A stretch of DNA of 64,000 nt from Conchocele bisecta (taxonomy: Eukaryota > Mollusca > Bivalvia > Lucinida > Thyasiridae): assembly GCA_029237695.1 (NCBI GenBank), contig CM055274.1:68686828-68750827 (forward strand), written 5' to 3'. This document shows, piece by piece, positions 11,601-26,600 of this stretch. The notes under the pieces were generated by a model, which had not been told where the DNA came from, did not search any database, and saw nothing but the letters and a program-made list of their open reading frames with translations. The translations under genes and the position numbers were made by a program. Every line of letters starts with the position of its first letter. Within the stretch, counting starts at the first letter, position 1.

Positions 11601-14600
11601 TTTGATATATGATATGACTATATTCGGTTAAAAATAAAATTTACCCCTATTTGACCCCTCGGGCGACGCCCATTTTTGACCCAGGGGCCACCATATGAAC
11701 AAATCTGAAACAGCGCTAACTATCGATCATTCATACCCATTATCGTCGAAATCGGCCTGGCGGTTCGTGAGAAGAAGATTTTTTAAGAATTTGACCTACT
11801 TCTCAATGGTGGCCATCTTGGATTTGGTGATGACCTCCATTTTAACAAAAATGAACAGGCTTCAACCACAGACCATTACAGTTAAGTTTGGCCAATATCG
11901 GCCAAGCAGTTTACAAGAAAAAGACGTTTGAAATCTTTAGTAAAAGAATGACCATTTGAACTATCGGTGGCCATCTTGGATGACGTAATCATATGATTTA
12001 GACAAAAAATGTTCCAGAGTGATTGTCTCGTCAATACCTTCGATTTGATATATTACATGACTATATTCGGTTAAAAATAAAATTTGACCCCTATTTGACC
12101 CCTCGGGCGACGCCCATTTTTGACCCACGGGCCACCATATGAACAAATCTGAAACAGCACTAACTATCGATCATTCATAATCGGCCTGGCGGTTCGTGAG
12201 AAGAAGATTTTTTAAGAATTTGACCTACTTTTCCATGGCGGCCATCTTGGATTGTCGATGACCTCCATTTTAACAAATCTGAAATGGCATCACCCATATA
12301 TCATCCCTGTGAAGTTTAACCAATATCGGCTCAGCAGTTCGGGAGAAGAAGATGATTAACTGTTCACGGACGGACGGACGGATGGACGGACGACGGAGGA
12401 CGGACGACGGACGACGGACACTTTGCCATAACAATAGCTCACATGACATATAAATAATAAAAAATCTAGAGAAAAATTATTCAAGAAAAATATTTAATCG
12501 ACCCGTTTAGAGAAAATCACCCCCAAATGAGAAGGTTCACATGGAGACGACGACAGCCTTTTCAGCAAGCAAGACTAGATTTCTTCCTCATCTCTGAAAA
12601 TACTTTACCGTCAATTAACAAGAGCTGTAGGAGAACAGCATAGCTCGACTACGAGGGTTGTCGATGTACACATAGCTTGACAAAGAAGGTGGCTGAGGCC
12701 TGCATAAAAACCTTAACCAAGGTTGACTAAAAACATTAACCAAGGGATTATTGATGTACGTCACTAGGAGATAAAGTTATCCAAGTATGGTTGCTGTAGG
12801 CCCAGGAGTATTCCATATACAAGCTTGACTAAAAACCGTAACCAAGGGGAGATAACTAAGTAATCAAAGGATAAAAGTAGGTCAAGGTTAAATATAGGTC
12901 AGGGATTATTGATGTACATCATTAGGAGATGAAGTTGTCCAAGTATGGTTGATGTAGGCCCAGAAGTATTCCATATACAAGCTTGACTATAAACATTAAC
13001 CAAGTAATTGAAGGTTAAATGTAGGTGAAGGTAAAATAAAGGTCAGGGGTTATTGATGTACATCCCTATGAGAAAAAGTTATCCAAGTATGGTGTCTGTA
13101 TGCACAATAGTATTCCATCTACAAGCTTGACTAAAAACCTTAACCAAGGTTGAGTAACTAGATGGCCGCGGCCTGCATGTCGCGCCTTGTGGCGAGGCAT
13201 GGACACTAAAACAAGAGGGCCATGATGGCCCTAATTCGCTCACCTGACTCCATGAACACCAGACGAGAATGTGACATCGAGTTCATATGTTTTAAAAAAT
13301 TTGTGCTATATTTAGATGGCGGTCATCTTGGATTAAGCGATGACTCTCATTTTACCAAATCTGAAAATGCTTCACCCAAGGATCTGAACTTCCATGCCCA
13401 TTTTTGACCCCGGGGTCACCATTTTAACAACTTTGAAAGAGCATTGCACATTGATCATTCTTACGAAGTTTCGTCGAAATCAGGCTAGCGGTTCATGAGA
13501 AGAAGATTTTTTAAGAATTTATGCTATTTTTAGACGGCGGCCATCTTGGATTAGCGATGACCTCCATTTTAACAAATCTGAAAAGGCTTCACCCATGGAC
13601 CATAACTTTTAAGTTTGGCTACCATGGGCCAAGCGGTTCATGTGAAGAAGAATTTTGAAATCTCTAATAAAAGAACGACCTTTTGACCTTTCGGCGGCCA
13701 TCTTGGATGACATAACCATCCGATTTCGGCAAAAAATGCACCAGAGTGATCGCCTCATTCATACCTTCAATTTGATATAAGACATGACCATATTCGGTCA
13801 AAAATAAAATTTGACCCCACGGGCCACGCCTATTTTTGACCCCGGGGTCACCATTTTAACAACTTTGAAAGAGCATTGTACATCGATCATTCCTACGAAG
13901 TTTCGTCGAAATCCGGCTAGCGGTTCATGAGAAGATTTTTTAAGAATTTATGCTATTTTTAGACGGCGGCCATCTTGGATTAGCGATGACCTTCATTTTA
14001 ACAAATCTGAAAAGGCTTCACCCATGGACCATAACATTTAAGTTTGGCTACCATGGGCCAAGCGGTTCATGTGAAGAAGAATTTTGAAATCTCTAATAAA
14101 AGAACGACCTTTTGACACATTCGGCGGCCATCTTGGATGACATAACAATCCGATTTCGACAAAAAATGTACCAGAGTGATCGCCTCATTGATACCTTCAA
14201 TTTGATATATAAAATGACCATATTCGGTGAAAAGTAAAATTTGACCCCAATTTGACCCCACGGGCCACGCCCATTTTTGACCCCGGGGTCACCATTTTAA
14301 CAACTTTGAAAGAGCATTGTACATCGATCATTCCTACCAAGTTTCGTCAAAATCCGGCTATCGGTTCATGAGAAGATTTTTTAAGAATTTATGCTATTTT
14401 TAGATGGCGGCCATCTTGGATTAGCGATGACCTCCATTTTAACAAATCTGAAAAGGCTTCACCCATGGACCATAAATTTTAAGTTTGGCTACCATGGGCC
14501 AAGCGGTTCATGTGAAGAAGAATTTTGAAATCTCTAATAAAAGAAAGAACTTTTGACCTTTCGGCGGCCATCTTGGATGACATAACCATCCGATTTCGAC

Positions 14601-17600
14601 AAAAAATGCACCAGAGTGATCGCTCATTGATACCTTCAATTTGATATAAGACATGATCATATTTGGTCAAAAATAAAATTTAACCCCAATTTGACACCAC
14701 GGGCCACGCCCATTTTTGACCCCGGGGTCACCATTTTAACAACTTTGAAAGAGCATTGTACATCGATCATTCCTACCAAGTTTTGTCGAAATCCGGTTGG
14801 CGGTTCTTGAGAAGAACATTTTGTGCTATTTTTAGACGGCAGCCATCTTGGATTACGTAATGACGTCATTTTAACAATTTTGTAATCCCCCTTACCTAAG
14901 GACCATGACCATGAAGTTTGGTGAATATAGGCCCAATGGTTACCGAGGAGACGACGTTTGAAAATGTTCACGGACGACGGACGACGGACACATTGCGGTA
15001 ACAATAGCTCACATGAGCAGGCGAGCTAAAAAAAGATATAGTATAACGAAAAACTTTAACCAAAAAACTTAAGCAAAAACTTTAACCGGACACACGTACG
15101 TATGTACATACATATGTACGACAAAGTGCCGACTATATCGCGCTTTCCGCAAGCAGGCGCGAAATTATTTTTAACCAAAAACTTCAAAGTAATTTGACCT
15201 TGACATTGGGCACAGGGGCTGCACGGGAGGGGGGTAGAATGAAAATATAGATGATGATAAACACCCATGTGAAGTTTTCAAGGTAATGGGCAAAGCAGTT
15301 GCAGAGATATAGTATAACAAAAAACTTTAACCAAAAAACTTAACCAAAAACTTTAACCAAAAAACTTAACCAAAAACTTCAAAGTAATTTGACCTTGACC
15401 TTGGGCACAGGGGCTGCATGGGAGGGGGGTAGAATGAAAATATAGATGATGATAAACACCCATGTGAAGTTTCAAGGTAATGGGCAAAGCAGTTGCAGAG
15501 ATATAGTATAACCAAAAACTTTTAACCAAAAAACTTAACCAAAAACTTTAACCAAAAAACTTAACCAAAAAACTTAACCAAAAACTTTAACCAAAGAACT
15601 TAACCAAAAACTTCAAAGTAATTTGACCTTGACATTGGGCACAGGGGCCGCACGGGAGGGGAGTAGAATGAAAATATAGATGATGATAAACACCCATGTG
15701 AAGTTTCAAGGTAATGGGCAAAGCAGTTGCAGAGATATAGCATAACGAAAAACTTTAAGCAAAAACTTTAAGCCAAAAAACTTAACCAAAAACTTTAACC
15801 AAAGAACTTAACCAAAAACCTTAACCAAAAAGTTTAACCAAAAAACTTAACCAAACAACTTAACCAAAAACTTTAACCGGCCACACGTACGTACGTACAT
15901 ACGTACGTACGTACGTACGAACATACGTACGTACGTACGTACGCCAAAGTGCCGACTATATCGCGCTTTCCGCAAGCGGGCGCGACAAAAACCTTAACCA
16001 AGGGGAATTAACTAAGTAATTCAAGGTTAAATGTAGGTCAAGGTCAAATATAGGTCAGGGGTTGTTGATGTACATCACTAGGAGATGAAGTTGTCCAAGT
16101 ATGGTTGGTGTAGGGCCATGAGTATTGCATCTACAAGCTTGACTAAAAACCTTAACCAAAGAGAATTAAGTAAGTAATTCAAGAGGAAATGTAGGTCAAG
16201 GTCAAATATAGATCAGGGGTTATTGATGTACATCACTATGACAAAAGGTTGTCCAAGTATGGTGTCTGTATGCACAATAGTATTCCATGTACAAGCTTGA
16301 GTAAAAAGCTTAACCAAGGTCGAGTAAAAACCTTAACCAAGGGGAATTAACTAAGTAATTCAAGGTTAAATGCAGGTCAAGGTCAAATATAGGTCAGGGG
16401 TTGTTGATGTACATCACTAGGAGATGAAGTTGTCCAAGTATGGTTGGTGTAGGGCCAGGAGTATTCCATCTACAAGCTTGACTAAAAACGTTAACCAAGT
16501 GGAATTAAATAAGTAATTCAAGAGGAAATGTAGGTCAAGGTCAAATATAGATCAGGGGTTGTTGATGTACATCACTAGGAGATGAAGTTGTCCAAGTATG
16601 GTGGGTGTAGGGCCAGTAGTATTCCATATAGAAGGTTGAGTAAAAACCTTAACAAAAGAGAATTAACCAAAATGAATTAAGTAAGTAATTGAAGAGGAAA
16701 TGTAGGTGAAGCTCAAATATAGATCAGGGGTTATTGATGTACATACCTATGAGAAAAGGTTGTCGAAGTATGGTGTCTGAATGCACAATAGTATTCAATG
16801 TACAAGCTCGAAAAAAAAACTTAACCAAGGTTGACTAAAAACCTTAACCAAGGGGAATTAAGTAAGTAATTCAAGAGGAAATGTAGGTCAAGGTCAAATA
16901 TGGATGAGGGGTTACTGATGTGCATCACTAGGAGATGAAGTTGTCCAAGTATGGTGGGTGTAGGGCCAGTAGTATTGCATATACAAGCTTGACTAAAAAC
17001 CTTAACCAAGGTTGAGTAAAAACCGTAACCAAGGGGAATTAACCAAGTAATTCAAGAGGAAATGTAGGTCAAGGTGAAATATAGATGAGGGGTTATTGAT
17101 GTACATCACTAGGAGATGAAGTTGTCCAAGTATGGTGGGTGTAGGGCCAGTAGTATTCCATATACAAGCTTGACTAAAAACCTTAACCAAGGGGTGACGG
17201 TGACGCCGACGCCGACGCCGGGGTGACAACATAAGCTCTACTTATTCTTCGAATAGTCGAGCTAAAAACTGCATCATTGAAAATAGCTACAGATCTGATC
17301 ATTCACCTGTATTGTTAAGTTTATGTTTCAACAATTTTATAAAGGGAAAACCACTATGGAAACATAACAATTCAATGCTGAAAGACATAAATTACATAAA
17401 CATGATTAATGAAAAAATAGAAGAAATAAAAAATCAATATGCTATTCCAATATATAACCGAGAAAACTTGCATGAAATACCAAACAACGAATTGCAATGC
17501 ACAATTAACTATCAACTTTTTCTAGAAACTCTTATGATGGAACTACTGTACGTGGAAAATCTATTTCTTATTCTTACTTTATAAAAAAAGAAACCAATCA

Positions 17601-20600
17601 AAAAAGACAAATTATTAACAGAACAAATATTAGACATGGAAAAACAATTAAAGAAAGAAGACATGAATAAAATTGAAATTTTAAAATTAGAACTCCAGGA
17701 AATTCGTAAAATTAAAGGAAATGGTTCAGTTATTCGATCAAGGGCTCTAAATATAAACTAGAACTATCACAGGAGTGATCATAATACCCCCACAAAGAGT
17801 TGGACTTACAAATAGCTTAACATTAGAAGAGTTTTATAGGTTTGAATAAAACTTTCATGATCATTATTTAATGCTACCCTTAGAGATGTGTGACGTTGAC
17901 CTTTTACCTGCGTACGTGGTCAATGAAAATGAGATAATCTGAAAACATTTGAAAATTCATTCATCAGTTATAGAGGATCTTACACGAGTAATGGATTAAT
18001 ACGATTTTGATTAAAAACTCTGTGACGAGTTTGTCAAGAACGCAATGAATCAATTTAATAACAAGAAACGAGGCAAAGCCACGAAGGCCAGGTTTTTTCC
18101 AAGCATAGACACTTGGATAACATAATTATACCCACTTTTTGTAGACTAGATGGCCGTGGCCTGCATGTCGCGCCTTGGGGCGAGGCATGGACACTAAAAA
18201 AATAGATATAGTAGATGGAAAAACTTTAACCAAAAAACTTTAACCGGACAAACGGACGAACGGACGGACGTATGCCAAAATGCTGACGATATCGCGCTTT
18301 CCGCAAGCAGGTGTGACAATGATGATAAACACCATGTGAAGTATCAAGGTGGGTTGGGTGAAGCAGTTGCAGAGATATAGTACACGAAAAAACTTTAACA
18401 AAAAAAAATCAAAGTAATTTGAACTTGACATAGGGCACAGGATGGCGCTTTCCGCAAGCAGGTGCGACAATGATGATAAACACCCATGTGAAGTATCAAG
18501 GTATTGGGTGAAGCAGTTGCAGAGATATAGTACACGAAAAAACGTAAAAAATTCAAAGTAATTTGACCTTGACATTGGGCACAGGATCGCGCTTTCCGCA
18601 AGCAGAGGTGCGACAATGATGATAAGCACCCATGTGAAGTATCAAGGTATTGGGTGAAGCAGTTGCAGAGATATAGTACACGAAAAAACTTTAACAAAAA
18701 AATTCAAAGTAATTTGACCTTGACATTGGGCACAGGATCGCGCTTTCCGCAAGCAGGTGCAACAATGATGATAAACACCCATGTGAAGTATCAAGGTATT
18801 GGGTGAAGCAGTTGCAGAGATATAGTACACGAAAAAACTTTAACAAAAAAAATTCAAAGTAATTTGACCTTGACATTGGGCACAGGATGGCGCTTTCCGC
18901 AAGCAGGTGCGACAATGATGATAAACATCCATGTGAAGTATCAAGGTATTGGGTGAAGCAGTTGCAGAGATATAGTACACGAAAAAACTTTAACAAAAAA
19001 ATTCAAAGTAATTTGACCTTGACATTGGGCACAGGGGCCGCACGGTTGGGGGTTAGAATGAAAATATGGATGATGATAAACACCCATGTGAAGTTTTTCA
19101 AGTAATGGGCGAAGCAGCAGTTGAGAATATAGTATAACGAAAAAGTTTTAACCAAAAAACTCTAACCAGACGTACGTTAAAAAGTTAACGTTGAAAATGG
19201 CTAAGTCAATTACGTAGAAATAATAGGTGAAGGTACAAAAATGGTCACATGTTGGATAGTTGTATGTGGTAGGCACCCCTTGGTTATGAAGCTGTGAAAG
19301 TTTGGTGGTCCTAGGTGGTACAGTACCAAAGAAATGGACTTAAACACGAAAACTTAACATTGTAAACGCGAAAACTTAACATTGAAAATGGCTAAGTCGA
19401 CTGCGCGGAAAAAATGGGTGAAGTTAAAAAAAAAAGTAACATGTTGGATAGTGATATGTGGTGGGTACCCCTTGATTATGAAGCTGTGAAAGTTTGGTGG
19501 TCCTAGGTGGTACAGTACGAAAGAAATTGACTTAAACACGAAAACTTAACATTGTAAATGCGAAAACTTAACATTGAAAATGGCTAAGTCGATTACGCGG
19601 AAAAAATGGGTGAAGTTAAAAAAAAAGTAACATGTTGGATAGTGATATGTGGTGGGCACCCCTTGATTATGAAGCTGTGAAAGTTTGGTGGTCCTAGGTG
19701 GTACAGTACCAAAGAAATGGAGTTAAACACGAACTTAACATTGTAAACGCGAAAACTTAACATTGAAAATGGCTAAGTCGACTTCGCGGAAAAAATGGGT
19801 CAAGTTAAAAAACAAGAAACGAGGCAAAGCCACGAAGGCCAGGTTTTTTCCAAGCATGGACACTTGGATAACATAATTATACCCACTTTTTGTAGACTAG
19901 ATGGCCGTGGCCTGCATGTCGCGCCTTGGGGCGAGGCATGGACACTAAACAAGAGGGCCATGATGGCCCTAATTCGCTCACCTGACTCCATGAAGACCAG
20001 AGGAGAATGTGACATTGAATGTTAATGTGTTTTAAAAAAAATTGTGCTATTTTTAGACGGCGGTCATCTTGGATTAAGCGAGGACTCTCATTTTACCAAA
20101 TCTGAAAATGCTTCACCCAAGGATCGGAACTTCCTATGAAGTTTGGCCAGCATCGGCCATGTGGTTCTTGAGAAAAAGACTTTCAAAATTTCAAATAAAT
20201 GGACCTTTTGGCGGCCATCATGGATGACATAATCATCCGATTCCGACAAATATTGCGCCAGAGCAATCGCCTCATCGATACCTTCAATTTGATATATGAC
20301 ATGAGCATATTCGGTCAAAAATAAAATTTGACCCCAAGGGCCACGCCCATTTTTTGACCCCGGGGTCACCATTTTCACAACTTTAAAAGAGCATTGTACA
20401 TCGATCATTCCTACCAAGTTTCGTCGAAATCCGGCCAGTGGTTCATGAGAAAAAGATTTTTTAAGAATTTGTGCTATTTTTAGACGGCGTCCATCTTGGA
20501 TTAGCGATGACCTCCATTATAACAAATCTGAAAAGGCTTCACCCATGGACCATAACTGTGAAGTTTGGCTACCATGGGCCAAGCGGATCATGTGAAGTAG

Positions 20601-23600
20601 AATTTTTAAATCCCTAATAAAAGAACGACCTTTTGACCTTTCGGCGGCTATCTTGGATGACATAACCATCAGATTTCGACAAAACATTCACCAGAGTGAT
20701 CGCCTCATTGATACCTTCGATTTGATATATAACATGACCATATTCGGTCACAAATAAAATTTGACCCCAATTTGACCCCACGGGCCACGCCCATTTTTGA
20801 CCCCGGGGTCACCATTTTAACAATTTGAAAGAGCATTGTACATTGATCATTACTACCAAGTTTTGTCGAAATCCGGCTGGCGGTTCATGAGAAGAAGATT
20901 TTTTAAGAATTTATGTTATTTTTAGACGGCGGCCATCTTGGATTAGCGATGACCTCCATTTTAATAAATCTGAAAAGGCTTCACCCATGGACCATAACTT
21001 TTAAGTTTGGCTACCATGGGCCAAGCGGTTCATGTGAAGAAGAATTTTGAAATCTCTAATAAAATAACGACCTTTTGACCTTTCGGCGGCCATCTTGGAT
21101 GACATAACCATCAGATTTCGAAAAGAAATGCACCAGAGTGATCGCCTCTTTGATACCTTCAATTCAATATATGACATGACCATATTCGGTAAAAAATAAA
21201 ATTTGACCCCAATTTGACCCCACGGGCCACGCCCAGTTTTGACCCCAGGGTCACCATTTTAACAACTTTGAAAGAGCATTGTACATCGATCATTCCTACC
21301 AAGTTTTGTCGAAATCCGGTTGGCGGTTCTTGAGAAGAAGATTTTTTAAGAATTTGTGCTATTTTTAGACGGCGGCCATCTTGGATTACGCAATGACGCC
21401 ATTTTAACAATTTTGTAATCCCCCTACCTAAGGACCATGATCATGAAGTTTGGTGACTATAGGCCCAATGGTTACTGAGGAGAAGACGTTTGAAAATGTT
21501 CACGACGGACGACGGACGACGACGGACGACGACGGACGACGGACACATTGCGGTAACAATAGCTCACATGAGCTTCGCTCAGGTGAGCTAAAAAATAGAT
21601 ATAGTAGATGGAAAAACTTTAACGAAAAAACTTTAACCGGACACACGGACGTACGTACGGACGGACGTATGCCAAAATGCCGACGATATCGTGCTTTCCG
21701 CAAGCGGGTGCGACAATGATGATAAACACCCATGTGAAGTATCAAGGTAATGGGTGAAGCAGTTGCAGAGATATAGTACACGAAAAAACTTTAACAAATA
21801 AATTCAAAGTAATTTGACCTTGACATTGCGCACAGGGGCCGCACGGTTGGGGGTTAGAATGAAAATATGGACGATGATAAACACCCATGTGAAGTTTCAA
21901 GGTAATGGGCGAAGCAGTTGCAGAGATATAGTATAACGAAAAAGTTTTAACCAAAAAATTTAACCAGACGTACGCTAAAAAGTTAACGTTGAAAATGGCT
22001 AAGTCAATTACGTAGAAATAATAGGTGAAGGTAAAAAAATGGTCACATGTTGGATAGTTGTATGTGGTAGGCACCCCTTGGTTATGAAGCTGTGAAAGTT
22101 TGGTGGTCCTAGGTGGTACAGTACCAAAGAAATGGACTTAAACACGAAAACTTAACATTGAAAACGCGAAAATTTAACATTGAAAATGGCTAAGTCGACT
22201 GCGTGGAAAAAATGGGTGAAGTTAAAAAACAAGAAACGAGGCAAAGCCACGAAGGCCAGGTTTTTTCCAAGCATAGACACTTGGATAACATAATTATACC
22301 CACTTTTTGTAGACTAGATGGCCGTGGCCTGCATGTCGCGCCTAAAAAAATAGATATAGTAGATGGAAAAACTTTAACCAAAAAACTTTAACCGGACACA
22401 CGGACGAACGGAAGGACGTATGCCAAAATGCTCACATATCGCGCTTTCCGCAAGCAGGTGCGACAATGATGATAAACACTCATGTGAAGTATCAAGGTAA
22501 TGGGTTCCATTTAACACAAGATACTTTTCAAATAATCAAATAATCGATTTATAATTATAATTTTATTTTTAACAAATATGAAAATTACTTGCAAAGAGTG
22601 CAGATCCTGATGAGCCGGCTCGTCTGGATCTACACTGTTTAAAAACACCTATATAAACGGCTGTAGTGTTGAAAGTGTTAATACACGATTTAAACACAGT
22701 AGGATTGAAATTCACTTTTTACAGAGTGGGGCTGGTTCAGTTGGATCATGGGTAATATGAATGATAACATATAATCAATTACATGTATTACATATGCTAA
22801 ATCAAACTTTGGCTCTTGCAGCGCTGGAGAGTGACATGGTCATCTGCAGGTTTATTATGAGTATTACTGTCTTTTTTTAATAACACGTGCAAGTTTTTTA
22901 TTAAAAATTCAGGTCTCATTAATGACGATTCTAATGTACCACTCAACCATGAAGTCTTAATAGAACAGCGATTTCTACCCAGTACTGCAAGAGCAAAAGA
23001 GGGTAAATATCTGTAATTGCATATTTTGTATTTGTATCCGACTATTACATGCATATTATGTACGGTTTGTGGGGGATGGCCCCGACCCACCACAAACATA
23101 TTACGTGGAAAATAAATTTGTTCAAACCTAAAAAACAAAAAGAACAATTTAACAAGGCCACTGTAAAACAATAAAATTGTTTGTAAAACAAAATGCCACC
23201 GCTGTTGAGCATTCATGAATACAACAGCAATCACTGAGTGAGTGATTGGAGAAAAAAATATTCGAAAAAGGGGCATAACTGCGGATGGATCGGTGGGACA
23301 GGGAAAATATTATGTTACGCACTCCTGCACTTGATGGTAGGGATGTATACCGAATATGAAGAGAATCGACCAAAAACTGTAGAAGTAGTTCGCCGGACAA
23401 GGAAAACAAATATTTTCAGAGTCGAAAAAGGGGCATAATTACGGATGGATTAGTGCGATAGGGAAATTGTTTACATTACACACTCCTGCACTTGATGGTA
23501 GGGCTGTATACCGAATACTAGATGGTCGGTAAATCCGACAAATGCTTCCCGATGACGCCTGGATTGAAATTCAAAATCCTTGACCCTGGATATGGGTGTA

Positions 23601-26600
23601 GTATGCTTATTAATCAATCAAATAAATGGTGATCAATGTGTATATGATGTTTCAAGTTGATATCGCAAGCGGTCACAGAGATATAGCAATTTAAAAAACT
23701 TTAACGTAAGCTTTAAAAAAAAATCTAAGTCATTGGACCTTGGGCTCCTGGGCAGCATGGGTAGGGTATACAATGAAAATATGGATGGTGATCAATGTAT
23801 TTCAAGTTGATATCGCAAGCGGTCAGAGATATAGCAATTTGAAAAACTTTAGCGTAAAACTCGGACGGCGGACGACGGACAAAGTGGTAACAGGATGCTC
23901 CCTCGAAAACATTTTTGGGGAGCGTAATGAAGAGAATCGGCCAAAAACTGTAGAAGTAGTTCGCCGGACAAGAAAAATTGTCTATTAACAGACAGACGAC
24001 GGACGTTCCAACGATATGGAGGAAGGGGCCATTTCCATTGTTCTTGTTCTAGAACAATAGAAATGGTCCCTTGTTATGAATAGAATAAGGGGCCACACGG
24101 AATAAATCAAAGGATTCTTTTGTGTTGGGCTCCTCCCATTGGCCCCTTTCTCCCGGTTGGTTCCCCGGACAGAGTTTGTTTGTTTGTTTATTGGTGTTTA
24201 ACGGCCTATCAACAGCTAAGGTCATGTAAGGCCGGGCAAACGGGTTCGATCCCGTTTTAACCTGCTGCATTGGGGGGAAAATTCCAAAATCAGAACTGAA
24301 TATTTACATCGAGACACAATATATTCAGCCCCGAAATTAGAATAACCTGACCTGGTGGCAGGTCCATACCACACCGAAGTCACTTGGCCCCTTCCCCTAA
24401 AATAGGATTACGAACAATCGTAATACTCACATAAGGGGTATAACCAGATTCAACTGTCACATACAAAATGCCAAAGACGTATGTGAGGGCCAAACCAGGT
24501 CTCCAGTCGGAATTCCGGTAAGGATGAATCCCGATCGTTAAATTACCCATCGCTTGCACCCACCCCCGGACAGAGAGACAGACGGACGGACAGACAGGGT
24601 AAACACTATATGCCACCGATAACTACCATTGCGGTGGCATAATAATACAGACTCTTGTATGTTATTTGGTAAAGTAAAAAGATATGTACAAACTATGTGG
24701 GTGGGATAATTTTAATCCATTCATGGACCATCTATTTGAGGTCATAGGTATTAAGTTACAAAGTCAAATGGAAACTAGAGGATTGTTTTTCAGACAAAAA
24801 CATGTCTCCCCCAATACCACCACTGCATGTTATCAGGACTTGGAAAAGTAGAATTTAAGGCAGCAACAGCATATATGTAGCTACCTTGTATTTTCTGCAT
24901 ACTTTTGAAGATAAGCGCGACACAAGTTGAATATCCCCACTTTTCACTAAGTCAAGAGCCATAACTCTTTAACTGAAATACATTTGGAGATACGCGCGAC
25001 ACAAGTTGAAAATCCCCACTTTTCACTAAGTCTAGGGCCATAACTCTGTGAATACTGGATGAATTCGCATCTAAAACCCCAAGTGCGCAAGTTCACACGA
25101 TGACCAGTATTCCTGTAAAGTTTCACGACTCTAACTGAAATACATTTGGAGATACGCGCGACACAAGTTGAAAATCCCCACTTTTCACTAAGTCAAGGGC
25201 CATAACTCCGTGAATACTGGATGAATCCGCATCTAAAACCCCAGGTGCGCAACTTCACACGATGACCAGTATTCCTGTAAAGTTTCGCGACTCTAACTGA
25301 AATACTTTTGGAGATACGCGCGACACAAGTTGAAAATCCCCACTTTTCACTAAGTCAAGGGCCATAACTCCATGAATACTGGATGAATCCGCATCTAAAG
25401 CCCCAGGTGCGCAACTTCACACGATGATCAGTATTCCTGTAAAGTTATGTGTCTTAACTGAAATACATTTGGAGATACGCACGACACAAGTTGAAAATCC
25501 CCAATTTTTGCTAAGTCGTGGGCCATAACTCCGTAAATACAAGATGAATCCGCATCTAAAACCCCAGGTGTGCAACTTCACATGATGACAAGTATTCCTG
25601 TAAAGTTTCACGACTGTAACTCAAAAACTTTTGGAGATATGCACGAGACAAATTTTGTGACGGACGGACAGACAGACGGACAACCAAGCCAAAACCAATA
25701 TGTCTCCCCATTCATGGGGGAGACATAATTATCCATATATGGGCTATGGCGAGTGTTGACCAAGTTTCAACAATAATGGGCAAAGGACTGGAGAAAATGG
25801 CCGAACACACAAGTTAACAAAGATTTATGGAAAAAGCATAACATTGCTGTGTTATTCAAGCAGAAAAGTAGGTCAAAGACACAAATGGGCGGGTGGGTTA
25901 TGATGAGTAACTGATGGTAGGTTTCAGCAACATACACAAATAAGCGATGGAGATATGACTCGAGACAGATAAGGATTTTGTTATTGTTGGGTCTATGCAA
26001 AACAAGTTTTCTACACTATACAATGGTGGAACAAATTATCTTACTGTAGGTCCGTCATTCCCTTTAGCCATTCTGCTTGTGTAAAGAAGCCCATGGATTT
26101 TGCATCTAATTTGTAGGCTAATGACAGCATCACAATCTGTAATAAACAACATATAGGTCATCGGTGGAAAACAAACGTACATAACAACACTTGCATGATA
26201 ATCTTGCAGTCATTGTAGTACAATTATGGCCCAATAGTTTTGATGATGACAGCACACATACTATAGTGAATGAATAGGCCATAACCTGGAGCCATGTTCT
26301 AAAGTCCCTTTTGTCAGCTGGCAGCCCATCAATATGGATACTCTTATTTGCGGTGCAAACAAAATTGAAGAGCTGTGGTGAAAATTTGTGGTTGACCGCG
26401 TGAAACGTGGGAGGTAGCCAGAGGGGTCTGGGGGCATTCCGACTCATTCTAGAAGAGGTATGGTTGTACTGTAAACATATTAAAATAACTAGAAATGGAC
26501 GCTTGTCGACAAGCGCATGTGTATCCCCCTCCCCAGATATACAAGTAGTTTGAAAAAAGGGTGTTCGAGTTATGCTCCGGAGACAAAATCAGGGACGGAA

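Larger units (their letters stand above)
13157..15987. mobile_element. Nested Helentron/pearl-like element, GTCGCGCC family
   Basis: It starts ACTAGATGGCCGCGGCC (hairpin). GTCGCGCC at 13179-13186 is mirrored by the terminal GGCGCGAC at 15979-15986. The host core continues across it: left ...GGTTGAGTAA, right AAACCTTAACC, exactly as in the uninterrupted unit near 17005-17025. The core has GACCTTGACATTGGGCACAG units at about 15194, 15391 and 15623. A complete small relative is at 58295-58763. Confidence 0.8.
12618..17265. mobile_element. Tandem-repeat (Helentron/pearl-like) element, AGCTCGACTA family
   Basis: It starts ACAAGAGCTGTAGGAGAACA with a GCTGT/ACAGC hairpin. AGCTCGACTA at 12642-12651 is mirrored by TAGTCGAGCT at 17254-17263. 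The core (~165-180 bp, GGTTATTGATGTACATCAC ... CAAGCTTGACTAAAAACC) repeats before and after a nested insertion, and a GACGCCGACGCCG run precedes the end. It interrupts the LINE endonuclease between two adjacent codons, and the flanking frame rejoins at AA. Confidence 0.8.

Noticed and set aside
11255..11931. Repeated open frames of 77-78 residues starting MNKSETA
   Set aside because: They recur once per ~442-bp tandem core and differ only where the cores differ; they are by-products of the repeat.
18291..19040. Regular repeats resembling a CRISPR array
   Set aside because: Units of about 150 bp are contiguous with no short direct repeats separated by unique spacers, and the genome is eukaryotic.
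18240..19105. Several overlapping minus-strand frames rich in [15 protein letters not shown]
   Set aside because: They are translations of the ~150-bp tandem unit, seen again at 33.4-35.3, 38.0 and 49.4 kb, with open frames on both strands.
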